From Collinsella aerofaciens (GTDB lineage Bacteria; Actinomycetota; Coriobacteriia; Coriobacteriales; Coriobacteriaceae): 64,000 nucleotides of DNA. The stretch covers positions 1,674,001-1,738,000 of the forward strand of contig NZ_CP024160.1 in assembly GCF_002736145.1 (NCBI RefSeq), given 5' to 3'. Position 1 is the first letter of the stretch; each line of letters opens with the position of its first letter. The translations under genes and the position numbers were made by a program. The notes below the pieces were generated by a model. The model worked only from the letters and a program-made list of their open reading frames with translations. It made no database searches and was not told the DNA's origin. Below are positions 25,611 to 42,936 of the stretch, in pieces.

Positions 25611-27152
25611 CTAATCCGCATCAACCACGCGAAGCAGATAGGCCACGCGCGTCGCCGCCGTGCACTTAAAACGTTCGTCCGCGCGAACGCCCGCGACCCA
25701 TACTACGGCACCTCCCGGAGCCGTTCTTACCACGGGTACGCCAGAGCGGTCTGAAACAGGAATACGCGCCTCGTTCAACAGGTCTGACACTTTCTTGCTT
25801 CGACCGTTCATCCCCAACGGGCACATCACGTCTCCCGGCACAGGGCTATCCACCCACAGGCGCGCCAATCGCGCCTCGGCGGGAATCTCCCCACGCGAGC
25901 CCGCCAGGATCCGCTCGCTATCGCTGTCGGCAAAACCCAGGGCAGCCGCGTCTACCAAAGCTGTCGCTTCCCCGGCAGCCGCAAGCTCACGGGCGCGGCG
26001 CACGATATCGCATCCCGGCTCAACGGCCATCGGTTCTGTGACCAGCATACGTCCCCCGCCCAACGGCAAGCGACCGGGTACGGTAACCCAGTCCGCGACC
26101 AGGCCCTCGCGAGCCACCGGCGCCTTGAACGCCAGCATGCCAAACTCCACACGGGCATCAATTCCCGCAGGAAGCGTTACCGAGCCCGAGCCCGCAGCGA
26201 CACAGGAGAGCACGCGCTCCACGTGCCGCATCTCCGGTCGCGCGTCGGGATCGATGCGCTTAATCGCCAACCGCACGATACGCCGTGCAATCACAACCTC
26301 AGCGGCGGCAAGACGGCGCGCATCGAGCACCAGTGCGCCCGCCGCTTCCTTGCGCAGGCAACTTCGAAACGACTGTGCCGAAAGCTGGGAAAGAAAGGCG
26401 TCTTCGTCGCCCAGAATTTCGCAAGCGGCGCCAATCGTCTTACAGACGTTCGTGTTGCGCTGCGCCACCACCGGCATCACCCGATGGCGCACATAGTTAC
26501 GCAGGTACGAAACGTCCTCGTTGCTTTCATCTTCCCGCCATGGCTGACCGTGCACCTGCAGATAGCTCACGAGCTCATCATGCGTGAGGTCGAGCAAGGG
26601 GCGCACCACAATGTTCCGACGTCGTGGAATGCTTGATAGACCCGCGGGACCCGACCCTTTAATGGCATTCATCAAAAATGTTTCCGCGCGGTCCGACGAG
26701 GTATGCGCGGTACAGATACGAGCCGCCGTCCGCGGTGCGCCCGATTCGGCACAAAGTTCGCGAACATATCTCCGTGCCGCGGCATAGCGCACCTCGCGGG
26801 CCGCGGCCTCGATATTGCCCGATTCGTCATCAAAATAGGCATGCTCAACGCACAGCGGCAAGCCGTATTGCACGCACAAATCACGTACAAAGGTCTCGTC
26901 GCCATCGGATGCCTCCCCGCGCAGATGATGGTTCACATGCAGCACGTGCAAACGCTCGCGTGCAATGGAAGCGATGCCGCGCCCGTCCTGGATATCCAGC
27001 TTTGATGTGCAAGCCATAAGGAGCAGCGCCGTCGAGTCCGCACCGCCTGATACCATGAGCACTACGGGGGCAGCGGTCTGCCGCGTTGCCAGAACGTTCT
27101 TATCCGTCCTCGGCGCGGCATGATGTCCATAGTGCTGAGATACCGTTGGCAT
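25611..27152 (-). CDS. tilS: tRNA(Ile)-lysidine synthase
   Basis: 513 residues. TilS converts the wobble C of the minor tRNA-Ile (CAU) to lysidine, changing both codon reading and charging. The PP-loop is SGGADS (35-40); LHVLHVNHHLRGEASDGDE, AAREVRYAAARRYV and the TAHTSSDRAETFLMNAIKGSG region match the TilS catalytic domain. A C-terminal domain follows, with SKKVSDLLNEARIPVSDR. It heads the tilS-hpt-ftsH operon and diverges from the metallohydrolase gene. The start at 27152 is the first reasonable ATG; the N-terminal 28 residues are poorly conserved in kind. Confidence 0.93.
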   Translation of the reverse strand: MPTVSQHYGHHAAPRTDKNVLATRQTAAPVVLMVSGGADSTALLLMACTSKLDIQDGRGIASIARERLHVLHVNHHLRGEASDGDETFVRDLCVQYGLPLCVEHAYFDDESGNIEAAAREVRYAAARRYVRELCAESGAPRTAARICTAHTSSDRAETFLMNAIKGSGPAGLSSIPRRRNIVVRPLLDLTHDELVSYLQVHGQPWREDESNEDVSYLRNYVRHRVMPVVAQRNTNVCKTIGAACEILGDEDAFLSQLSAQSFRSCLRKEAAGALVLDARRLAAAEVVIARRIVRLAIKRIDPDARPEMRHVERVLSCVAAGSGSVTLPAGIDARVEFGMLAFKAPVAREGLVADWVTVPGRLPLGGGRMLVTEPMAVEPGCDIVRRARELAAAGEATALVDAAALGFADSDSERILAGSRGEIPAEARLARLWVDSPVPGDVMCPLGMNGRSKKVSDLLNEARIPVSDRSGVPVVRTAPGGAVVWVAGVRADERFKCTAATRVAYLLRVVDAD

Positions 27153-27200
27153 TCGCTTCCTCCTCTATTCGTCCGCACCCATTGTATCCTTTGGAATCTT

Positions 27201-28010
27201 ATGTCTCGCCTGCACCTTCATATCCTCGGCAGCGGCTCAAAAGGCAACTGCGCACTCGTCGAGGGGCCTCAGGGGCTCATCATGATCGATAACGGCCTGT
27301 CCCGCCGCGAGACACTTAAACGCATGGCGGAGCTTGGCCTCTCGGCAGACGACGTCGCCGCTCTTGTAATCACTCATGAGCATGGAGACCATATCAAGGG
27401 GCTCGATGTATGGTGCAAGCACTGGCATGGCCCCCTCTTTGCCAGTAGGGACACCCTTTCATGCAAAGAAAACCTCGCACACCTGCCCGTGGAGGAATTT
27501 GACCCCGGTGACACGCTCCCCATTGTCGGCATCCAGGTACAAACCTACTCAACATCGCACGATGTCATCAATCCTGTCGGCTATCGATTCAATGCTCTCG
27601 ATGATTCCATTGGGTTTGCCACCGACACCGGAGAGTTGTCGAGCAAGGCCATAGGCATCCTCAAAGACTGTCGAGTTCTCGCGCTCGAAAGCAACCACGA
27701 TGTAACTATGTTGCGCGAAGGACCGTACCCACGCTTTCTTCAGGAGCGCATCCTGTCCACAAAGGGGCATCTCTCCAACAACCAGGCCGCCGATGCCGCG
27801 CGCGAACTTGTTACCGATCGCACCGAACAGCTCATCGCCATGCATATCAGCCAGGACAATAATCGTCCAAGCCTTACCGTCAAAAGCTATGCCAACGCGC
27901 TTGATGCGAGTCTCGATGATGAACTCGGCAGCTCAGCCACCTGTCTTCAAGGGCCACGGAAGCTCTCGATACGCCCTGCAAGTCAGTATCAACCGACAAC
28001 TATTCAATAG
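27201..28010 (+). CDS. Metallo-beta-lactamase-fold hydrolase, YycJ/WalJ-like
   Basis: 269 residues from ATG 27201. MSRLHLHILGSGSKGNC at the N-terminus and the metal-binding ITHEHGDHIKG (His59, His61, Asp63, His64) identify the family, supported by STSHDV, FATDTGELS, ESNHDVTML and GHLSNNQAA. WalJ-type proteins are proposed exonuclease-like hydrolases linked to WalRK signalling in Firmicutes; no WalRK pair is adjacent here, though a two-component system lies 18 kb away. The last 30 residues, after SLDDELGSS, are unlike the family core. Confidence 0.9.
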   Translation: MSRLHLHILGSGSKGNCALVEGPQGLIMIDNGLSRRETLKRMAELGLSADDVAALVITHEHGDHIKGLDVWCKHWHGPLFASRDTLSCKENLAHLPVEEFDPGDTLPIVGIQVQTYSTSHDVINPVGYRFNALDDSIGFATDTGELSSKAIGILKDCRVLALESNHDVTMLREGPYPRFLQERILSTKGHLSNNQAADAARELVTDRTEQLIAMHISQDNNRPSLTVKSYANALDASLDDELGSSATCLQGPRKLSIRPASQYQPTTIQ

Positions 28011-28025
28011 CCCACTCAAGACAAC

Positions 28026-28063
28026 AAAAGGGGGCTGGGAATCACTTCCCAGCCCCCTTAATT
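28026..28063. terminator. Terminator between convergent metallohydrolase and hsp20 genes
   Basis: AAGGGGGCTGGGAA pairs with TTCCCAGCCCCCTT, flanked by A and T residues on both sides. Confidence 0.88.
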
Positions 28064-28091
28064 CATACTCTCGATTGAAGCAGAGCCATCG

Positions 28092-28523
28092 TTAGTCGAT
28101 AGAAATCTTCGTGACGTTCTTCTTCTCGACAATCTTAGGAACCGTAACGGTCAGGATGCCGTCAGCATACTTAGCCGAAAGGCCCTCGCTCGAAGCGTCC
28201 TTCAGATACACGCCGCGCGTCGCGCTGTACGAGCCGAACTCCTTCTGGAGGAAGTTCTTGCCCTCGTTTTCGGCGCTCTCCTCGACGTTCACACTGATCG
28301 ACAGGCGACCCTCATTGAGCTCGACGTCGATGTCATCCTTGGCGACACCGGTCAGATACGCCTTGACCTCGTAGCCATCGCCCTTGTCCTCGACGTCAAC
28401 GGGGAACGCCTTGGAGGCAATCGAGCTATTCGCCAGGTCGGTCATGTCATCAAACAAATCGAACAGCGAACTTGCAGAAGGACGGACGCCAAAAACCGAA
28501 CGATAAGGAACCATGCTTGCCAT
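28092..28523 (-). CDS. Small heat-shock protein of the Hsp20/alpha-crystallin family
   Basis: 143 residues from ATG 28523 with AAGGAG eight bases upstream. An ATP-independent holdase chaperone. The alpha-crystallin domain spans about residues 38-135: FPVDVEDKGDGYEVKAYLTGV at its start, ending with the conserved AKYADGILTVTVPK. The short C-terminal tail KNVTKISID carries an I-x-I-like motif used in oligomer assembly. Monocistronic. Two direct TCTTATATAT repeats, 21 bp apart, lie upstream; I saw no CIRCE or HAIR element. Confidence 0.93.
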   Translation of the reverse strand: MASMVPYRSVFGVRPSASSLFDLFDDMTDLANSSIASKAFPVDVEDKGDGYEVKAYLTGVAKDDIDVELNEGRLSISVNVEESAENEGKNFLQKEFGSYSATRGVYLKDASSEGLSAKYADGILTVTVPKIVEKKNVTKISID

Positions 28524-28586
28524 GTTTACCACTCCTTGTAAGGACTGCCGAGCCATCTTCTAGGTGACTGGGACTTCTTTTGACGC

Positions 28587-28617
28587 TCTTATATATGCCC
28601 AGCCGCTTCTTATATAT
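28587..28617. promoter_or_regulatory. Direct repeat TCTTATATAT upstream of hsp20
   Basis: Two identical 10-base copies at 28587-28596 and 28608-28617 start exactly 21 bp apart, two helical turns, in the hsp20 upstream region. They could be activator or repressor sites, or simply AT-rich promoter DNA. Confidence 0.4.
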
Positions 28618-28798
28618 ACATCGACTATAAAGTTTTTTAAGTCTATTGATATAAGCATATCTAAGTCTGGTTGACTAAGGTTTTGTCTAATAAACGGAAT
28701 TTGAACGAAGGCTTAAATAATGTATGCAATCCCATCAAAACTAGACGGCTGGCTTACAATGGGCGCATACACGATATTGATGACGAACTAAGGGCATC

Positions 28799-29266
28799 AT
28801 GGACGATCAAAAACAGGACAACACGTTTATGCCGGAGCAGGACGAAGCATCCAGCCCGCAACCGATTCGATTCCATCGCCCCCACATCTCGCAAGAGCCC
28901 ATCAATGACTCAGAGCCCGAATATGTGACAAGAAACCGATATCAAACACTCGAAGATGCGCAAACGGGGCACAAACATATGGGCGTCGCCTCGGGAGACC
29001 CTGTATATCTGAAAGACGCACCATTATCTAAATACAGCGTAGCTAGTGATGAGCCGATGAAAGCATCCGCCGCTCATCAACAAAGAGGGCCTCGACCCAA
29101 GCAAACCTTGACGCATTCGGCTCGCTATCTCGAAACGCCAAAACAGGGAAAATCAATCTTCGTTTCGTCAAGTAAACGACGCAAGCAACATCGACTGACA
29201 ATCCTGCTTTTGATCATTGCGGCCATAGCAGTTGCCCTCGTTATTCGATTTATTTTCTTTAAATAA
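28799..29266 (+). CDS. Small tail-anchored membrane protein of unknown function
   Basis: 155 residues, ATG 28799 with AAGGG upstream. Residues 1-125 are hydrophilic, with no recognised domain, and rich in Gln, Pro and Ser. A basic patch SSKRRKQHR precedes a single helix LTILLLIIAAIAVALVIRFI that ends five residues from the C-terminus. The predicted topology is tail-anchored with a cytoplasmic N-terminus. Codon and base composition is less GC-rich than neighbours. It lies between hsp20 and the first rRNA operon. I do not recognise it. Confidence 0.65.
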   Translation: MDDQKQDNTFMPEQDEASSPQPIRFHRPHISQEPINDSEPEYVTRNRYQTLEDAQTGHKHMGVASGDPVYLKDAPLSKYSVASDEPMKASAAHQQRGPRPKQTLTHSARYLETPKQGKSIFVSSSKRRKQHRLTILLLIIAAIAVALVIRFIFFK

Positions 29267-29329
29267 AAGCTCAATACCAAAAACGATAAGATCATCTGGT
29301 GTAATTGAGTCATTTACGCCCGGTAAACG

Positions 29330-29361
29330 AAAAAAGGGGGAGGCCGCGAGGCCTCCCCCTT
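29330..29361 (-). terminator. Terminator of rRNA operon 1
   Basis: AAGGGGGAGGCC pairs with GGCCTCCCCCTT around a tiny loop, with six Ts following on the minus strand. Confidence 0.9.
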
Positions 29362-29392
29362 CTCAGTTCAAGCGTACGGCTCGGTGCCGTCC

Positions 29393-29515
29393 ACCGGTCA
29401 GCGGCGCCCTGGCCTCCCACGGGCTGACCCCGCAGTACTCTCGGCGCGATGGGGCTTAGCTTCCGGGTTCGGAACGGGACCGGGCGTGCCCCCCATGCTC
29501 TGGCCGCTGACCGGT
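29393..29515 (-). rRNA. rrf: 5S ribosomal RNA, operon 1
   Basis: Recognised by the internal sequence GTTCCGAACCCGGAAGCTAA and GAGAGTACTGC on the minus strand, with the terminal stem GGTCAGCGGC/GCCGCTGACC. The exact ends are approximate because the stem extends several bases further. Confidence 0.88.
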
Positions 29516-29656
29516 GGGCGGCGCCCACCGTTACGGTGTCCGGTGTCTACTCACGTGCCCTGGGGGCCGCATGGCGCATAGGAAAGTATGACTCGGGGGC
29601 ATCCTCGTGCCCGGACCGCGCGCATGAGCGCTCAGTCCCGCGGGCCGCGAGGTGCG

Positions 29657-34537
<4,881 letters not shown>

Positions 34538-34843
34538 AAATGTATGGGCTTCGAGCCCGTCCGGTCCTCTCAGTTCATCGCTGATCGGTTCCGTTCGATT
34601 CATATGGTTTTAGTATAGGAAAAGGAATTTCTCGGGGCCGCCTCTCGGCGGCCTTGCGAAAAACAAATCCAAGTTAGACCATTTCAAATGGTTCGATGTC
34701 TGCCCGGATGCGACACTGAAGTAAGTGTCCATCCTCGCAGTATCCGGTTCTCAAGGTGCACGCCTGGCGGCTGGTCCGGTCCGACCGGGCCGCGCGGCAA
34801 GGAGATATATTGCCAGACCGGAGGGGCGCCGGGGGCGGGAATC
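34538..34843 (-). other. rRNA operon 1 leader shared with operon 2
   Basis: About 306 bases upstream of 16S, with no coding sequence, identical by eye to 42049-42354. It contains the CCTTGAGAACCGGATA element (34741-34756) and GC-rich stems. Identity with operon 2 stops abruptly at 34843, so the sequences further upstream, including any distal promoters, differ. I could not assign a -35/-10 pair with confidence. Confidence 0.65.
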
Positions 34844-34897
34844 TGGGCGTACACATTTCCTACACAGTTTGGGATTCTCAGCTGTATTTACCAGTAA

Positions 34898-34930
34898 TAA
34901 AGAGGGGACCTCGTTTCCGAGATCCCCTCC
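34898..34930 (-). terminator. Terminator of the phosphohexomutase gene
   Basis: GAGGGGACCTCG pairs with CGAGATCCCCTC around TTTC, followed by CTCTTTATT on the minus strand. Confidence 0.85.
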
Positions 34931-34963
34931 TCCGTCTATCTATAGAAATTGGCTTTCAAAGCC

Positions 34964-36658
34964 TTAGGCCAAGAGCTTGCGACCGGACTCCTCGATCGCG
35001 TCAAGTGCTGCATCAGCCTCGGCGGCATCCGCGCCCTTAGCGAAGATGTACAGCTTAATCTTGGGCTCGGTGCCAGAAGGACGGACGATACCCTTGTTGC
35101 CACCCTCGAGATCGAACTCAATGACATTAGCCTTCGGCAGGCCGTTCACGCAGGTGTTGTAATCCACGACGGCCTCAATCTTGGACCCAGCAAGCTCCGC
35201 AGGCGGGTTCTCGCGCAGACCGGCCATGATGCCGGCCATCTTTGCCGCACCCTCAGCACCCGGATAGCTCAGCGAAATCGTCTTATTGTGGTAGTAGCCA
35301 TACTTCTCGTACAGCTCGTGCATCGCGTCGGCGAGGTTCTTACCCTGCAGCTTGTAATACTGAGCCATCTGGCAAATCAGCAGCGAAGTGCTCACAGCGT
35401 CCTTGTCGCGCACGTGGTCGCCAGCCAGATAGCCGTAGCTCTCCTCGAAACCGAAGACAAAGCGATCGACCTCGCCAGCATCGGAAAGAGAAGTAATGAT
35501 GTCGCCGATGTACTTGAAGCCCGTCAGGCAGCGGCGGAGCTCAAAACCGTACTCGTCGGCCAGAGCGTCAACCATGGCGGAAGAAACGATAGTAGTAACG
35601 GCAACCTTCTTAGTAAGGTCCTCACCGCGGGCAGCACGGGTCTTGCAGATATAGTCGAGCAGCAGAACGCCCATCTCATTGCCAGTCAGCAGCAGATAGT
35701 CATCGCCATTCTTAACGGCAACGCCAACACGGTCGGCGTCGGGATCGGTTGCAAGCAGCAAATCAGGGTGAACCTGCTCACAGAGATCGATACCCTTCTG
35801 CATGGCCTGACGGATCTCGGGGTTAGGATACGGGCAGGTCGGGAAATCGCCGTTAGGCTCCTTCTGCTCGGGAACAACCGTGACATCGGTGATGCCAGCG
35901 CGCTCGAGAACCGTCGTGACGGGAATGAGGCCGGTGCCGTTGAGCGGAGTGTAGACGAGCTTAAGCGGAGCGCCAGCGATCTCCTCGGCAGAAAGGTTAG
36001 TCACGCCGCGGGCGAGAACGGCGTCGTAATAGCGCTCGAGGCACGAGTCATCGATCCATTTGACCAGACCCTGCTCAAGAGCCTCATCGAAGTCCATGGA
36101 CTTCACGCCGGTGAACGTATCGGTCTCGGCGATAGCCTTAGAAATTGCATCGGCGGCCTCGCTGGTGATCTGGCAGCCGTCGGGGCCATAGGCCTTATAG
36201 CCGTTATAAGGAGCCGGATTATGACTAGCGGTCATGCAAATGCCACCGGAGCACTTAAGGTCGCGGACGGCCCAGGAGAGCGTCGGCACAGGAGAAATCT
36301 TGGGATACACGAGGGCAGTCACGCCGTTTGCTGCAAGAATGGCAGCCGTCGTCTTGACGAACAGCTCACCTTTATTGCGGCTATCGCGAGCGATGGCGAC
36401 CGTCGGATGCTCAAAGGTCGCATTGAGGTAGTCAGCGAATCCCTGGGTCGCACGACCGACCGTATAGATATTCATACGGTTAGTGCCCGCACCGATAGTG
36501 CCGCGAAGGCCGGCAGTACCGAAGGCGAGATCCTGGAAGAAAGCGTCGGTGATGGCGTCCTCATCACCCTGCTCCTTCATCGTGTTGAGCTCAGCGAGGA
36601 GCTCCTCGTCCTTGACATTGGCAATCCAAGTATCAAGCAGCTCATGAACATCTGCCAT
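34964..36658 (-). CDS. Phosphoglucomutase/phosphomannomutase family phospho-sugar mutase
   Basis: 564 residues from ATG 36658, preceded by GGAAGGA. It interconverts hexose 1- and 6-phosphates through a phosphoserine. The catalytic loop TASHNPAPYNGYK holds Ser145; the metal loop DPDADRVG, the sugar-binding GFEESYGYL and the phosphate-binding RPSGTEPKIKLY are intact. Length and the FGTAGLRG N-terminal motif fit the PgcA-type alpha-phosphoglucomutase group. It is a single gene enclosed between two identical rRNA operons on the same strand. Confidence 0.93.
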   Translation of the reverse strand: MADVHELLDTWIANVKDEELLAELNTMKEQGDEDAITDAFFQDLAFGTAGLRGTIGAGTNRMNIYTVGRATQGFADYLNATFEHPTVAIARDSRNKGELFVKTTAAILAANGVTALVYPKISPVPTLSWAVRDLKCSGGICMTASHNPAPYNGYKAYGPDGCQITSEAADAISKAIAETDTFTGVKSMDFDEALEQGLVKWIDDSCLERYYDAVLARGVTNLSAEEIAGAPLKLVYTPLNGTGLIPVTTVLERAGITDVTVVPEQKEPNGDFPTCPYPNPEIRQAMQKGIDLCEQVHPDLLLATDPDADRVGVAVKNGDDYLLLTGNEMGVLLLDYICKTRAARGEDLTKKVAVTTIVSSAMVDALADEYGFELRRCLTGFKYIGDIITSLSDAGEVDRFVFGFEESYGYLAGDHVRDKDAVSTSLLICQMAQYYKLQGKNLADAMHELYEKYGYYHNKTISLSYPGAEGAAKMAGIMAGLRENPPAELAGSKIEAVVDYNTCVNGLPKANVIEFDLEGGNKGIVRPSGTEPKIKLYIFAKGADAAEADAALDAIEESGRKLLA

Positions 36659-36840
36659 GTGAGTCCTTCCGTCACAATCAATAAAACGACCCGTGTAAAA
36701 ACAGGACAAGCGCAGCAGTGCGCTAAAGCAAATATTAGTCCATTGAGAACAGAGAACCGGCCAAAGAACGGTGAACGTCTATATTCAGCGGTGGATGATT
36801 AAATTGATTTAATTGCATAAGGAATGTTGCCCGTAAACGC

Positions 36841-36872
36841 AAAAAAGGGGGAGGCCGCGAGGCCTCCCCCTT
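36841..36872 (-). terminator. Terminator of rRNA operon 2
   Basis: Identical stem to 29330-29361, with the same T run on the minus strand. Confidence 0.9.
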
Positions 36873-36903
36873 CTCAGTTCAAGCGTACGGCTCGGTGCCG
36901 TCC

Positions 36904-37026
36904 ACCGGTCAGCGGCGCCCTGGCCTCCCACGGGCTGACCCCGCAGTACTCTCGGCGCGATGGGGCTTAGCTTCCGGGTTCGGAACGGGACCGGGCGTGC
37001 CCCCCATGCTCTGGCCGCTGACCGGT
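36904..37026 (-). rRNA. rrf: 5S ribosomal RNA, operon 2
   Basis: Same sequence as 29393-29515, displaced by 7511 bases; ends approximate. Confidence 0.88.
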
Positions 37027-37167
37027 GGGCGGCGCCCACCGTTACGGTGTCCGGTGTCTACTCACGTGCCCTGGGGGCCGCATGGCGCATAGGAAAGTAT
37101 GACTCGGGGGCATCCTCGTGCCCGGACCGCGCGCATGAGCGCTCAGTCCCGCGGGCCGCGAGGTGCG

Positions 37168-42048
<4,881 letters not shown>

Positions 42049-42578
42049 AAATGTATGGGCTTCGAGCCCGTCCGGTCCTCTCAGTTCATCGCTGATCGGT
42101 TCCGTTCGATTCATATGGTTTTAGTATAGGAAAAGGAATTTCTCGGGGCCGCCTCTCGGCGGCCTTGCGAAAAACAAATCCAAGTTAGACCATTTCAAAT
42201 GGTTCGATGTCTGCCCGGATGCGACACTGAAGTAAGTGTCCATCCTCGCAGTATCCGGTTCTCAAGGTGCACGCCTGGCGGCTGGTCCGGTCCGACCGGG
42301 CCGCGCGGCAAGGAGATATATTGCCAGACCGGAGGGGCGCCGGGGGCGGGAATCGCGCACTCCATATTTTGTTCACAAATGAATAGGTCCCTCAGTCGCA
42401 TCACTGAGGTTAAAACTGAAGCATTGGCTTCTGATATTGGCGATGACCAGCTGGTTTATAGGTGTTAAGGCATCGGTCATCTCTGGAGCGCCACTTTACT
42501 CCAAAAGCATCAGCTATTTGTTTCCCGTCGGTAAAAGGCAGGTTTTGTTCGCCAAGCGTTGTTATATATAGAGAAGTT
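42049..42578. other. rRNA operon 2 leader and unique upstream region
   Basis: Up to 42354 this is the same leader as operon 1. From 42355 the sequence is unique. It has an AT-rich stretch (CATATTTTGTTCACAAATG) that may hold the operon 2 promoter and a small hairpin CCTCAGT/ACTGAGG near 42392-42412. No coding sequence is supported. Confidence 0.55.
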
Positions 42579-42592
42579 CGGGTTCGAACCCG
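42579..42592. repeat. T-arm-like palindrome, outer copy
   Basis: CGGGTTCGAACCCG, the form of a tRNA T arm, without the rest of a tRNA around it. It sits 13 bases beyond the hairpin at 42605-42637, as the similar palindrome at 42756 sits beyond the tRNA-Lys terminator. Confidence 0.6.
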
Positions 42593-42604
42593 TGTCGCGG
42601 CAAC

Positions 42605-42637
42605 AAAAAGCGGCCGGCATCCGCCAGTCGCTTTTTT
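42605..42637 (-). terminator. Terminator-like hairpin of the duplicated tRNA-Lys module
   Basis: On the minus strand GCGACTGGC pairs (with G-U pairs) with GCCGGCCGC, followed by TTTTT. It is the counterpart of 42781-42810 at an offset of about 178 bases. Confidence 0.7.
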
Positions 42638-42644
42638 AGTCTAT

Positions 42645-42664
42645 GGTGGGCCGTCAGTGGTTCA
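42645..42664 (-). repeat. Copy of the tRNA-Lys 3' end
   Basis: GGTGGGCCGTCAGTGGTTCA matches the 3' end of tRNA-Lys (42824-42843) except for two bases. It is the acceptor stem plus half the T arm only, so not a functional tRNA. Confidence 0.8.
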
Positions 42665-42755
42665 GCCTGCTCCGCAGGCGGCCGCTGCGGCGCTTTCGCG
42701 CCTTGCGCGCTGCGCTGGCAAACGCTCACGCGTTTACTCAGCTCCGCGCCCCGAC

Positions 42756-42767
42756 GGGTTCGAACCC
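42756..42767. repeat. T-arm-like palindrome, inner copy
   Basis: GGGTTCGAACCC, beyond the tRNA-Lys terminator. Next to it on the displayed strand lie AAACGC/GCGTTT stem sequences that recur beside tRNA-Gly. Confidence 0.6.
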
Positions 42768-42780
42768 ATGAAAGGGCGAC

Positions 42781-42810
42781 AAAAAAGACGGCCAACCGAA
42801 GTTAACCGTC
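42781..42810 (-). terminator. Terminator of tRNA-Lys
   Basis: On the minus strand GACGGTTAAC pairs with GTTGGCCGTC (two G-U pairs) around TTCG, followed by six Ts. Confidence 0.85.
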
Positions 42811-42825
42811 TCAACAATCTTTGGG

Positions 42826-42898
42826 TGGGCCGTCAGGGGTTCGAACCCTGGACCTTGGGATTAAAAGTCCCCTGCTCTGCCAGCTGAGCTAACGGCCC
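42826..42898 (-). tRNA. tRNA-Lys (anticodon UUU)
   Basis: On the minus strand the acceptor stem GGGCCGT/ACGGCCC, a D arm GCTCAGCTGGCAGAGC, an anticodon loop CTTTTAA giving UUU, and a T arm CAGGGTTCGAACCCTG fold into a normal cloverleaf. CCA is not encoded (CCC follows the discriminator A). Confidence 0.95.
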
Positions 42899-42907
42899 GC
42901 GGGTGGC

Positions 42908-42936
42908 ATTGTACCACGGTCTGGGACTATTCCCAA
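42908..42936 (-). promoter_or_regulatory. Promoter of tRNA-Lys
   Basis: On the minus strand TTGGGA (42931-42936), a 17-base spacer and TACAAT (42908-42913), starting 10 bases before the tRNA. It overlaps the 3' end of the aminopeptidase gene. Confidence 0.7.

Noticed and set aside
28524-28670. CIRCE or HAIR heat-shock operator before hsp20
   Set aside because: Neither TTAGCACTC-N9-GAGTGCTAA nor CTTGAGT-N7-ACTCAAG is present.
42579-42592. Additional tRNA gene suggested by CGGGTTCGAACCCG
   Set aside because: Only a T-arm-like palindrome is present; no acceptor, D or anticodon arms can be folded around it on either strand. The same applies at 42756 and 54519.
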